A DNA stretch of 64,000 nt from JAHEDH01 sp963753285 (GTDB lineage Bacteria; Actinomycetota; Acidimicrobiia; Spongiisociales; ZC4RG35): NCBI GenBank assembly GCA_963753285.1, contig CAVWBT010000005.1, forward strand, positions 62,001 to 126,000. The letters are read 5' to 3'. A program made the translations under genes and the position numbers. Shown here one piece after another: positions 41,998 to 50,774 of this stretch; within the stretch, counting starts at the first letter, position 1, and every line of letters starts with the position of its first letter. Below the pieces are notes generated by a model. It made no database searches. It saw only the letters and a list, made by a program, of their open reading frames with translations, and was not told the DNA's origin.

Positions 41998-42990
41998 TTA
42001 TTCGCTCTTGGCGTCTCGGGTCATCAGGGAGAGGACGGCCTCGCGAGGGTGGGCGCCGTGGCTGATCACCTGGTCGACCTGGAAGGCGATCGGCATCTCG
42101 ACCTGCCGCCCCGCTGCGAGCTCGAGGATCGGTCCCACGCTCTTGACGCCCTCGGCCACCATCTTCATCTCGTCGATGATCTCCTGGGTCTTCTTACCGA
42201 CCGCGAGCCCCATGCCCACGCGATTGTTGCGGCTCTGGTCCGATTGGCACGTGGCGATCAGGTCACCCATGCCGGCCAGACCGGCGAACGTCTCCGGCCT
42301 GCCACCGAGCCGCACCCCGAGGCGGGTGATCTCGGCGAGCGCCCGCGTGATCAACATGGCCAGTGTGTTCTGGCCGAATCCGAGGCCTTTGGCCATGCCT
42401 GCGGCGATGGCCATGACATTCTTCAGCGCTCCTGCCAGCTCACACCCCACCACGTCGGTGTTGGTGTAGACCCTGAACGTCGGATCCATGAAGACCGCCT
42501 GGAGCCTGGCAGCGACGTCCTCGTTTTCCATGGCGACAACAGCTGCCGCCGGCTGGCCGGCGATGACTTCCTTCGCCAGGTTCGGGCCTGTCAACACCCC
42601 GATCACGTCTCGATCGTGATCAGGGGCGACTTCGGCGATCACCTCGGTCATCCTGAGGGTGGTTCCCTGTTCGATGCCCTTGGTGAGGCTCAGGATCGGC
42701 GTCGACGTCGGCAGGGATTCGGCGAGCTGCTCCATGACCGCCCGGTATCCGTGCGAGGGAACACCCATCACCACGGCGTCGGCTCCATCGATGCAATCGT
42801 TCAGGTCGGAGGTGGCCCGCAAGCCGTAGGGGAGCCGGTGGCCCGGCAGATAGTCGGCGTTGACCGCCTCGGTGTTGATCATCGAGGCCAGTTCCGGCCG
42901 CCTGGCCCACAGCGTGGTGGGGTTGGCTCGAGCCGCCAACGCCGCGACCGTTGTGCCCCAGGACCCTGCTCCGATGACTGAAACCCGCAT
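41998..42990 (-). CDS. gpsA: Glycerol-3-phosphate dehydrogenase [NAD(P)+]
   Basis: A 330-residue enzyme reducing dihydroxyacetone phosphate to sn-glycerol 3-phosphate for phospholipids. NAD motif VIGAGSWGTTVA at the N-terminus, SLTKGIEQGT, TGPNLAKEVIAG, the catalytic Lys in GALKNVMAIAAGM, and GLAGMGDLIATC with RNNRVGMGLA. Length normal. ATG at 42990 is directly upstream of the NAD motif. Confidence 0.95.
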   Translation of the reverse strand: MRVSVIGAGSWGTTVAALAARANPTTLWARRPELASMINTEAVNADYLPGHRLPYGLRATSDLNDCIDGADAVVMGVPSHGYRAVMEQLAESLPTSTPILSLTKGIEQGTTLRMTEVIAEVAPDHDRDVIGVLTGPNLAKEVIAGQPAAAVVAMENEDVAARLQAVFMDPTFRVYTNTDVVGCELAGALKNVMAIAAGMAKGLGFGQNTLAMLITRALAEITRLGVRLGGRPETFAGLAGMGDLIATCQSDQSRNNRVGMGLAVGKKTQEIIDEMKMVAEGVKSVGPILELAAGRQVEMPIAFQVDQVISHGAHPREAVLSLMTRDAKSE

Positions 42991-43013
42991 GTGGCGACGA
43001 TAGCTGTATCTAT

Positions 43014-43283
43014 GCCGGCCGACTTCTCGACCGGTGGGTTGGAGTTGGAGTGGGTCACGGGTCGAGAACAGACGCCGGTCGTCCGGGGCTGCCGCCGGCG
43101 TGTGGGGTTGGCTGGGTGGTGGTTGGTGTTCTGGGTTGCCGGCCGACTTCTCGACCGGTGAGTTGGAGTTGGAGTGGGTCACGGGTCGAGAACAGACGCC
43201 GGTCGTCCGGGGCTGCCGCCGGCGTGTGGGGTTGGCTGGGTGGTGCTGGTGTCTGGGTTGCCGGCCGACTTCTCGACGGGTGG
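43014..43283. repeat. Tandem repeat, about 124 bp x 2.2
   Basis: Copies begin GCCGGCCGACTTCTCGACC at 43014, 43138 and 43260 (periods 124 and 122; the third is truncated and ends GGGTGG). Each copy contains the stem ACGCCGG...CCGGCGT (43072-43078 with 43095-43101). The frames open through it are a side effect of the repeat. Together with 43284-43438 it fills the 448-bp gap between gpsA and ychF; I see no gene there. Confidence 0.85.
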
Positions 43284-43438
43284 ACGCGGACCGGCAGTTG
43301 ACCCGCGACTCCGGTCCTCGTCCCACGGACGGTATGGACCCGTTCCTCTCGTCGTGGGGAACACCCGGACCCCTGGCCGTTAACCTGTGGCAGGCTCGGT
43401 GTCCGAGCGTCCCCCCGATAGTCCGGAGTCGATCGATC

Positions 43439-44530
43439 ATGGCCGTTCAGGCTGGCATCGTGGGCTTGCCAAACGTTGGCAAGTCCACCCTCTTCAACGC
43501 TCTGACCGCGGCCGGTGCAGAAGCCGCCAATTATCCATTCGCAACCATCGAGCCGAACGTAGGAGTCGTGCCGGTGCCCGACGAGCGGCTCGGAAGGATC
43601 GAGGCCGTCATCCCCACCCAGAAGGTCGTTCCTGCCGCCGTCGAGATCCTCGACATCGCCGGGCTGGTGAAGGGCGCCTCGGAGGGGGAGGGGCTCGGCA
43701 ATCAGTTCCTCGGTCACATCCGATCGGTCGATGCCATCCTCCACGTAGTTCGTTGTTTCGAGTCGTCCGACATCACACATGTCGAAGGCTCGGTTGATCC
43801 GAGTCGCGACATCGACACGATCGAGTTGGAGCTCGTGCTCGCCGACCTCGCCGTCGCAGAGAAGCGTCTCGAGCGCGTGGCGCGTTCGGTGCGGACCGGA
43901 GACAAAGGGGCAGCCGCCGAGCTTGCGCTCTTCGAGCGCGTGGTGGCACACCTGGGCGATGGCCAACCTGCTCGCTCGATGAAGGTCAACGCAGATGAGG
44001 CCGCCGTCCTCAAGCAAGCGCAGCTGATCACCTACAAGCCCGAGTTGTACGTGGCGAACGTCGACGAGAGCGGCCTATCCGGAAACGAGTTCACCGCAGT
44101 CGTGGAGGAACGTGCGCACGAAGATGGCGCAGGCATGGTGACCATCTGCGCAGAGATCGAGTCCGAGATCGCTCAACTCGACGCCGCCGACCAGGCGACC
44201 TTCCTGGCCGACCTGGGGCTCGACGAACCCGGGCTCGCCAAACTCGCCCGGGCTGCGTATGCGCTGCTCGGCCTGGAGACGTTCTTCACCGCCGGGCCGA
44301 AGGAGATCAGGGCGTGGACGATGAAGTCGGGTATCAAGGCGCCGCAGGCGGCCGGCGTGATTCACACGGACTTCGAGCGGGGGTTCATCCGGGCCGAGGT
44401 GTACCGGATCGATGATCTCGAGCACTACGGATCTGAGGCGGCGATGCGCGCAGCCGGGAAGATCCGCATCGAGGGCAAGGAATACACCATGGCCGACGGC
44501 GACGTGGTGCTCTTCCGCTTCAACGTTTGA
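43439..44530 (+). CDS. ychF: Redox-regulated ATPase YchF/OLA1 (Obg family)
   Basis: A 363-residue protein, the exact family length. P-loop GLPNVGKS (9-16), switch ANYPFATIEPNVG, G3 DIAGLVKGASEGEGLGNQFL, G4 ANVDE in place of NKxD (the ATP-specific change of this family), and the C-terminal TGS domain (FFTAGPKEIRAWT, GFIRAEVYRIDDLE). Binds ribosomes and acts in stress response. ATG at 43439 just before the P-loop strand. Confidence 0.95.
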   Translation: MAVQAGIVGLPNVGKSTLFNALTAAGAEAANYPFATIEPNVGVVPVPDERLGRIEAVIPTQKVVPAAVEILDIAGLVKGASEGEGLGNQFLGHIRSVDAILHVVRCFESSDITHVEGSVDPSRDIDTIELELVLADLAVAEKRLERVARSVRTGDKGAAAELALFERVVAHLGDGQPARSMKVNADEAAVLKQAQLITYKPELYVANVDESGLSGNEFTAVVEERAHEDGAGMVTICAEIESEIAQLDAADQATFLADLGLDEPGLAKLARAAYALLGLETFFTAGPKEIRAWTMKSGIKAPQAAGVIHTDFERGFIRAEVYRIDDLEHYGSEAAMRAAGKIRIEGKEYTMADGDVVLFRFNV

Positions 44531-44602
44531 TGCGGCCGGCCGGGGCTTCCGCACGCGTCGCTATTCCACGAAGATCGGACGGCCCGCGATCGGCCGGGCG
44601 AA

Positions 44603-44637
44603 GTCATCCGTCATCTGTCGTCTGTCATCTGTCATCT
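44603..44637. repeat. Heptanucleotide array GTCATCT x5
   Basis: Five successive 7-nt units: GTCATCC, GTCATCT, GTCGTCT, GTCATCT, GTCATCT, in the 133-bp spacer between ychF and the antiporter gene. Nothing else is seen in that spacer. Confidence 0.85.
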
Positions 44638-44663
44638 GATGCCGTCCGCCTACTGTTGCCGGC

Positions 44664-46833
44664 GTGATCGTTGCGATCGGTGAGGCAGCCCCCCTGAGTG
44701 AACACGAGGTGCTCGTGTTCCTCATCCAGCTCTCATTGCTGATCGGGGTGGCCAGATTGCTGGGCGGTATCGTCAAACGCTTCGGGCAGCCGTCCGTGGT
44801 CGGCGAGCTCATGGCAGGCGTGATGCTCGGACCGTCACTGTTCGGGAGAGTCGCCCCAGAGGCGTTTGATTGGGTGTTTGGCGAGGAGACCGTCACGTCG
44901 GTGATCTTCGGCCTCTCCTGGCTGGGCGTGATCATGCTGCTCGTGGTCATCGGCTTCGAGACGGATCTGGCGATCATCTCCCGCTTCCGCACCGCCGCGC
45001 TCTCGGTCTCGGCAGGTGCGCTGCTCGTCCCATTGGGGGTGGTGAGTGCACTGGCGTATCGTGGTTCCCGATACCTTCATCGGAGAAGGCTTCACGACGG
45101 GTGTCTTCGCTGGGTTCCTGGCCCTGTCGTTGTCGGTGTCCGCCCTGCCCGTGGTCGCAAAGATCCTCCAGGAGCTCGGCTACCTCCGGCGAAACTTCGG
45201 TCAGATCACGCTCGCCGCCGGTATGACGATGGACGCGGTCGGCTGGCTGCTCCTTGCTGCTCTGTCGGGGATCGCACAAGACGGCTTCGACCTCGTGCTG
45301 CTCGGCCAGTCCTTCGGTGGTCTCCTCGTGTTCTTGGCGCTGCTGCTCACCGTGGGCCGCTGGGCACTCGACGGGCTCATGCGAAGGGTCATGGCGCAGG
45401 GGTCCTCGGTCACCGCAGCTCTCACCATCAGCTTGGTCGCAGCGCTGACGGGTGGCCTCATCACGCAGTTCCTTCGTCTCGAGGCGATTCTCGGGGCCTT
45501 CATCGTCGGGATCCTCCTGGCCACTCTTCGCCACCAGCTCCCCCAAGTCGAGCAGGTGCTCGAGACGACGACGGCGGCCATTTTCGCTCCCATCTTCTTC
45601 GCGTTCAGTGGTCTGCGCGTCGACATCGGACTGCTGAGCAGCTGGACGGCCGTGGGCTGGACGATCGGGCTCACGGTGGTCGCCGTGCTCGCCAAAGTGG
45701 GTGGAACAATGATCGGCGGCCGGCTTGCCGGGGTGCGCGGGAGGGAGGCACTCGCGCTCGGTTCCGGCCTCTCGGCTCTCGGGGCGATGGGAATCGTCGT
45801 CGCGATCGTGGGACTGAACCTCGGTGTCCTGTCCGATACCGGGTACACGGTCATCGTGCTGGTGGCGATCATCACGAGCGTCCTGGCTCCTCAGCTGTTG
45901 AAGCTCGTCGTGCGTGGTTGGGATGTGCCCGAGGACGAACAACGGCGGCTCGATCGCGAGGAGTTGCTGGCGGCCTCGGAGATCCTCGGCTCCAAGCGGG
46001 TGCTGATCCCGACGCGAGGCGGCGACAGCAGCCGGTACGCCGCGAGGCTGATGGCATCGGTGCTGGACGATCCGGAGATCACCGTCCTCGCAGTCGATGT
46101 CCGAGGCGGAAGATTCGGCCGGCGGGCCCGGGGTGGTTCGTCGAATCCTCGCGACGTCCTCGCCGTTCTGACCGACGTCAAACACCGGCTGATCCAGAAG
46201 ACCGCGGTCGATCCCGCCGAGGCGATCGCCAGAGAGTCCCGGCTGGGGTACGACCTGATCGTCATCGGCGCCTCCGAGTCCGAATCCGACAGCGGCGTCT
46301 TCTCGAATGTGGTCGATCGAGTGCTCTCGTCGGTGGATCTGCCGACGGTGGTCGTTCGCTTCCCGGCAGCCGCCGGTGTCGTGCCTGAGGAGCTTCCCCG
46401 GCACGTGCTCGTTCCCGTGGTTGCGACCAGGGCGTCTCGAGCGGCCGAGGAACTGGCGTATTCCATTGCCCGGATGAGCGGAGGGCGGGCGTCTGCGATC
46501 CACGTCGTGAATCGGCCCGAGGGGCAGGGGATGATGTTGGAGGCCAATCCGGCGGTGGCGAACGCGGTCAAGACCGGACTCGAGATGGTCGGGGCGGCTG
46601 CTGCGTTCGGGGAGCGGCTGGGTGTGGTCGTGGAGACCGACGTTCGGGTTGCACCCAATGCCGAAGGTGAGATCGTCGACTTTGCGAACACCCGCGGCGT
46701 CGACCTGGCCATCTTCGGCACCGCCAGTCGCCCGCTTTCGGACCGGCCGTTCTTCGGGCACCGGGTCTCGTACATGATCGAGAACTCGCAGGTCCCGGTG
46801 ATGATCATCGCCCTCCCCGCCCGCTTCGAATAG
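44664..46833 (+). CDS. Cation/proton antiporter (CPA2-like) with C-terminal UspA domains, frameshifted
   Basis: N-terminal helices (HEVLVFLIQLSLLIGVARLL, QPSVVGELMAGVMLGPSLFG, LLVVIGFETDL) are in one frame to about 45056. The rest (VVPDTFIGEGFTTGVFAGF and SALPVVAKILQELGYLRRNF) is in another. Dropping one base near 45059 gives a single 722-residue protein with a 12-helix Na+/H+ exchanger domain followed by two universal-stress-protein modules (SKRVLIPTRGGDSSRYA; RHVLVPVVATRASRAAE). The USP part may sense ATP or cAMP and gate transport. The downstream frame can also be read from GTG 45046. Confidence 0.8.
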
Positions 46834-46867
46834 CGCCTCGCGATCTGGCTGTGTGATCTGCGATCTC

Positions 46868-46888
46868 GCATGGCGCATGGCGCATGGC
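46868..46888. repeat. Heptanucleotide array GCATGGC x3
   Basis: Three perfect consecutive GCATGGC units, 34 bp after the antiporter stop and just before the 117-bp repeats. A looser GCGATCT pair precedes it. Confidence 0.8.
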
Positions 46889-46895
46889 CACACCA

Positions 46896-47445
46896 AACGG
46901 AGTTCCGGGAAGGGGGGTCCGGAACTCCGTTTCGGCCCTCTCGTGGAGGGCGGTGGACGGGTGAGGTCTGGCGCAACGTGGTGGTTGTCTGCCGGTGCGG
47001 GTGGTGGACGAGAACGGAGTTCCGGGAAGGGGGGTCCGGAACTCCGTTTCGGCCCTCTCGTGGAGGGCGGTGGACGGGTGAGGTCTGGCGCAACGTGGTG
47101 GTTGTCTGCCGGTGCGGGTGGTGGACGAGAACGGAGTTCCGGGAAGGGGGGTCCGGAACTCCGTTTCGGCCCTCTCGTGGAGGGCGGTGGACGGGTGAGG
47201 TCTGGCGCAACGTGGTGGTTGTCTGCCGGTGCGGGTGGTGGACGAGAACGGAGTTCCGGGAAGGGGGGTCCGGAACTCCGTTTCGGCCCTCTCGTGGAGG
47301 GCGGTGGACGGGTGAGGTCTGGCGCAACGTGGTGGTTGTCTGCCGGTGCGGGTGGTGGACGAGAACGGAGTTCCGGGAAGGGGGGTCCGGAACTCCGTTT
47401 CGGCCCTCTCGTGGAGGGCGGTGGACGGGTGAGGTCTGGCGCAAC
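46896..47445. repeat. 117-bp tandem repeat, 4.7 identical copies with strong hairpins
   Basis: Units start at 46896, 47013, 47130, 47247 and 47364; I see no differences between copies. Each holds a perfect 12-bp stem ACGGAGTTCCGG / CCGGAACTCCGT around a 10-nt G-rich loop (first copy 46897-46930) and a second stem GCCCTC-TCGTG-GAGGGC. Because 117 is a multiple of 3, several frames stay open and look like repeat proteins, but no ribosome site or domain supports them. The rest of the 950-bp gap 46834-47783 holds only the glycine riboswitch. Confidence 0.95.
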
Positions 47446-47650
47446 TCAGGGAAGCTGCCGATACCCGTCCTGTGCGCAGGGATGGGGGGCTCCCAGCGCC
47501 GGAGGGCATCTTCGCACTGGTAGTTGCGGCATGCAAGAACCGGTGAGGACTATTTCCGGGTGGTCATCAGCGTCAGTCACCGTTCAGTCGATGGCCGACG
47601 GTGGCGGGGACTGTCCGAGGTTGTGAGGTAGGCTGAGAGAGCTTTCGAAA

Positions 47651-47760
47651 CCGTCGGGAGAGTCCCCACTTCGAGTGGGGCGCCGAAGGGGCAACCATCC
47701 CCGGAAACTCTCAGGCAACTGGACCGACGGGGGAGGCAACGCTGGACCGAGGGACAGCGT
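47651..47760 (+). promoter_or_regulatory. Glycine riboswitch (single aptamer)
   Basis: P1 stem CCGTCGG (47651-47657) / CCGACGG (47724-47730) encloses GGGAGAG, GCGCCGAAGGGGCAACC and GGAAACTCTCAGGCAACTGG, the conserved glycine-aptamer core. A short hairpin ACGCTG/CAGCGT (47739-47760) follows in place of a second aptamer, as in single-aptamer forms with a ghost stem. It sits 23 bp before gcvP, and glycine binding presumably turns expression on. Confidence 0.92.
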
Positions 47761-47783
47761 GGGGACCGCTATGAGGAGTCGCC

Positions 47784-50606
47784 ATGTCTGAACCAGTCGC
47801 CGTCCGATTCGCCGATCGACACATCGGTCCCCGTTCCGCCGAGATCTCCAAGATGCTCGCCGAGATCGGGAGCCCGAGCCTCGACGACCTCATCTCCGAG
47901 ACGGTGCCGGCGGGCATCCGAATCACACGACCGCTCGAGCTGCCCGAAGCGCTGAGCGAACCCGAGGCGATCGAGCGTCTCAGAGCGTTCGCAGACAAGA
48001 ACACGGTTCTGACCTCGTTGATCGGCCAGGGCTACTACGGCACGATCACGCCACCGGTCATCTTGCGCAACATCCTGGAGAACCCGGCCTGGTACACCGC
48101 CTACACCCCGTACCAGGCGGAGATCTCGCAGGGGCGCCTCGAGGCGTTGCTGAACTTCCAGACGATGGTGTCGGATCTCACCGGCCTCGAGATCTCCAAC
48201 GCCTCGCTCCTGGACGAGGCGACCGCAGCCGCGGAGGCCATGGCGATGACCAACCGCATCCACAGAGGGAAGCGGCCGAAGTTCTTCGTCGACGAGCGCA
48301 CGCACCCGCAGACGATCTCGGTCATGGCCACCAGAGCCGAGCCGATCGGGATCGAACTGATCGTCGGACCCATCGCTGAGATGGAACCTTCGGAGGTCAG
48401 CGGCTGTTTGATCCAATACCCCGACACCACCGGTGCGATTCCGGATCTGCGGGGTGTGTGCGCCCGGGCTTCCGAAGCCGGAGCGTTGGTCGTGGTCGCC
48501 ACCGATCTGCTCGCTCTGACGATGCTCGAATCACCGGGGGAGCTGGGCGCATCGATTGCGGTGGGATCGGCGCAGCGCTTCGGCGTCCCGATGGGATTCG
48601 GGGGTCCCCATGCCGCGTTCATCGCGACGACCGAGGACCATGTCCGGGCGTTGCCCGGGAGGCTGGTCGGGGTCTCGACCGATCGCTCGGGGAGACCTGC
48701 CTACCGGCTCGCCCTGCAAACCCGCGAACAGCACATTCGAAGGGACAAGGCCACCTCGAATGTCTGCACCGCCCAGGCGCTCCTGGCGATCATCGCCTCG
48801 ATGTACGCGTGTTGGCACGGACCCGATGGGCTGTTGGCGATCGCCGAGCGGGTTCACGGTCTGACCGGACGCCTGGTGGCCTCGCTTCGGGCCGCAGGGG
48901 TCGCCGTCGTCAACGACACCTTCTTCGACACCGTCACCATCGACGTCGCAGGCAGGGCAGAGCAGTACGCAGATGGCGCCGAGGCCGTGGGTCTCAACCT
49001 GCGTCGAGTCGACGAGCACAGGCTCGGCGTGAGCCTCGACGAGCTGGCAGACATCGAGACGCTCTCTCGAGTCCTCGAGGTCTTCGGAGCCGAGCTCGTC
49101 GACGACACGACTGCCGGGATCCCCGAGAGCGTGCGTCGTCACACCGCCTATCTGACCCACCCGGTCTTCTCCTCTCACCGATCCGAGACCCAGATGCTCC
49201 GCTATCTGAGAACGCTGGCGGACAAGGACTTGGCGCTCGATCGGACGATGATCCCGCTCGGATCGTGCACGATGAAGCTGAACTCGACCACATCGATGAT
49301 CCCGATCACCTGGCCGGAGTTCTCCTCGATCCACCCTTATGCCCCCGAGCATCAGGCTGCCGGTTATCTCGAGATGATCGAGGAACTGGAGAACTGGCTG
49401 TCGGAGATCACCGGCTACGACGCCGTGTCGCTCCAGCCGAACGCAGGTTCTCAGGGTGAGTTCGCCGGATTGCTGGCGATCCGCGCCTATCACCGCTCTC
49501 GCGGCGAGGGCGACCGGGACATCTGCCTCATCCCGTCATCCGCTCACGGCACGAACGCCGCGTCGGCGGTCATGGCAGGGATGACGGTCAAGGTGGTTGC
49601 ATGCGACGACAACGGCAACGTCGACCTCGACGACCTGAACGCCAAGCTCGACGAGTTCTCGACGCGGGTCTCGGCACTCATGGTGACCTATCCGTCGACA
49701 CATGGCGTCTTCGAGGAGGCGATCACCGACATCTGTGATGCAGTCCATGCCGTGGGTGGGCAGGTGTACGTCGATGGAGCGAATCTCAACGCGCTCGTCG
49801 GCGTCGCCAAGCCGGGTGCGTTCGGCGCCGACGTCTCACACCTGAACCTGCACAAGACCTTCACCATCCCCCATGGAGGGGGCGGGCCGGGCGTCGGTCC
49901 GATTGGCGTGAGGTCGCATCTTGCCCCATTCCTGCCGGGAGACCCGCTTGCGGACGACTCGCCCGTCGGGCCCGTGAGCGCCGCCAAGTACGGCAGTGCC
50001 GGCATCCTTCCGATCCCGTGGGCGTACATCGCCATGATGGGAGCGGACGGTCTGACGAGGGCCACCCAGGTTGCGGTTCTCGAGGCGAACCATGTCGCGT
50101 CCCGACTGGGGCCGCACTTCCCGATCCTGTACACCGGCGCCGGGGGCCGGGTGGCTCACGAGTGCATCATCGACATTCGGGGCATCACCCACGACACCGG
50201 GATCAGCGCAGAGGACATCGCCAAGCGTCTGGCCGACCATGTCTTCCATGCCCCCACGCTCAGCTTTCCGGTCGCAGGCACCCTGATGATCGAACCCACC
50301 GAATCCGAGCCGTTGGCCGAGCTCGAGCGGTTCTGTGATGCGATGATCTCGATCCGCCACGAGATCGCCAGGGTCGAGTCGGGGGAGTGGCCTGCGGACG
50401 ACAACCCGTTGGTGAATGCGCCGCATACCGCCGCGATGCTCCTGAGTGACGACTGGAGCCATCCGTACCCGCCTTCGATGGGCGCGTTCCCGACACAGGA
50501 TCTGGAGGCCAAGGGCTACTTCCCGCCGGTGGGACGGGTAGACGGTGCCGCCGGCGACAGACACCTGATCTGCACCTGCCCGCCGATCTCCGAGTTCGAG
50601 GAGTGA
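47784..50606 (+). CDS. gcvP: Glycine dehydrogenase (decarboxylating), P protein
   Basis: Full-length fused P protein, 940 residues. The N-terminal RHIGPRSAEISKMLAEIG, TPYQAEISQGRLEALLNFQT and SNASLLDEATAAAEAM match the first half; the second half has SLQPNAGSQGEFAGLLAI, SSAHGTNAASA and the PLP-Lys motif HLNLHKTFTIPHGGGGPG. It decarboxylates glycine and loads the aminomethyl group on H protein. gcvT and gcvH are not in the window, so this gene has its own glycine switch. ATG with GAGGAG ribosome site. Confidence 0.97.
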   Translation: MSEPVAVRFADRHIGPRSAEISKMLAEIGSPSLDDLISETVPAGIRITRPLELPEALSEPEAIERLRAFADKNTVLTSLIGQGYYGTITPPVILRNILENPAWYTAYTPYQAEISQGRLEALLNFQTMVSDLTGLEISNASLLDEATAAAEAMAMTNRIHRGKRPKFFVDERTHPQTISVMATRAEPIGIELIVGPIAEMEPSEVSGCLIQYPDTTGAIPDLRGVCARASEAGALVVVATDLLALTMLESPGELGASIAVGSAQRFGVPMGFGGPHAAFIATTEDHVRALPGRLVGVSTDRSGRPAYRLALQTREQHIRRDKATSNVCTAQALLAIIASMYACWHGPDGLLAIAERVHGLTGRLVASLRAAGVAVVNDTFFDTVTIDVAGRAEQYADGAEAVGLNLRRVDEHRLGVSLDELADIETLSRVLEVFGAELVDDTTAGIPESVRRHTAYLTHPVFSSHRSETQMLRYLRTLADKDLALDRTMIPLGSCTMKLNSTTSMIPITWPEFSSIHPYAPEHQAAGYLEMIEELENWLSEITGYDAVSLQPNAGSQGEFAGLLAIRAYHRSRGEGDRDICLIPSSAHGTNAASAVMAGMTVKVVACDDNGNVDLDDLNAKLDEFSTRVSALMVTYPSTHGVFEEAITDICDAVHAVGGQVYVDGANLNALVGVAKPGAFGADVSHLNLHKTFTIPHGGGGPGVGPIGVRSHLAPFLPGDPLADDSPVGPVSAAKYGSAGILPIPWAYIAMMGADGLTRATQVAVLEANHVASRLGPHFPILYTGAGGRVAHECIIDIRGITHDTGISAEDIAKRLADHVFHAPTLSFPVAGTLMIEPTESEPLAELERFCDAMISIRHEIARVESGEWPADDNPLVNAPHTAAMLLSDDWSHPYPPSMGAFPTQDLEAKGYFPPVGRVDGAAGDRHLICTCPPISEFEE

Positions 50607-50774
50607 CGACAAATCCCTACACCGGACCCGTTTGGGCGTCGAAGGAGTCTTGGTGCAGCAGGTTTTGGCCTACAGTGACGTTCGAGGGCAGCAGGTAGGG
50701 GATCTCGCTCATGCGCTCGATCGGGCCGGGGGGCCGTCACAGCTGTAGCACTCGACAACGAGGGGTGAGCACAG

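Noticed and set aside
43034..43438. N-terminal extension of YchF through the 124-bp repeat
   Set aside because: YchF is 363 residues with the P-loop at residue 9; the ATG at 43439 gives exactly that, and the extension is repeat-derived.
46896..47445. CRISPR array
   Set aside because: Units are contiguous 117-bp copies without unique spacers and there are no cas genes.
46853..47626. Long open frames on both strands reading as glycine- or proline-rich repeat proteins
   Set aside because: The 117-bp unit is a multiple of three, so open frames persist by arithmetic. No ribosome site, signal or domain, and several frames are equally open.
47731..47783. Second glycine aptamer
   Set aside because: Only a short ACGCTG/CAGCGT hairpin is present; the conserved core of a second aptamer is missing.
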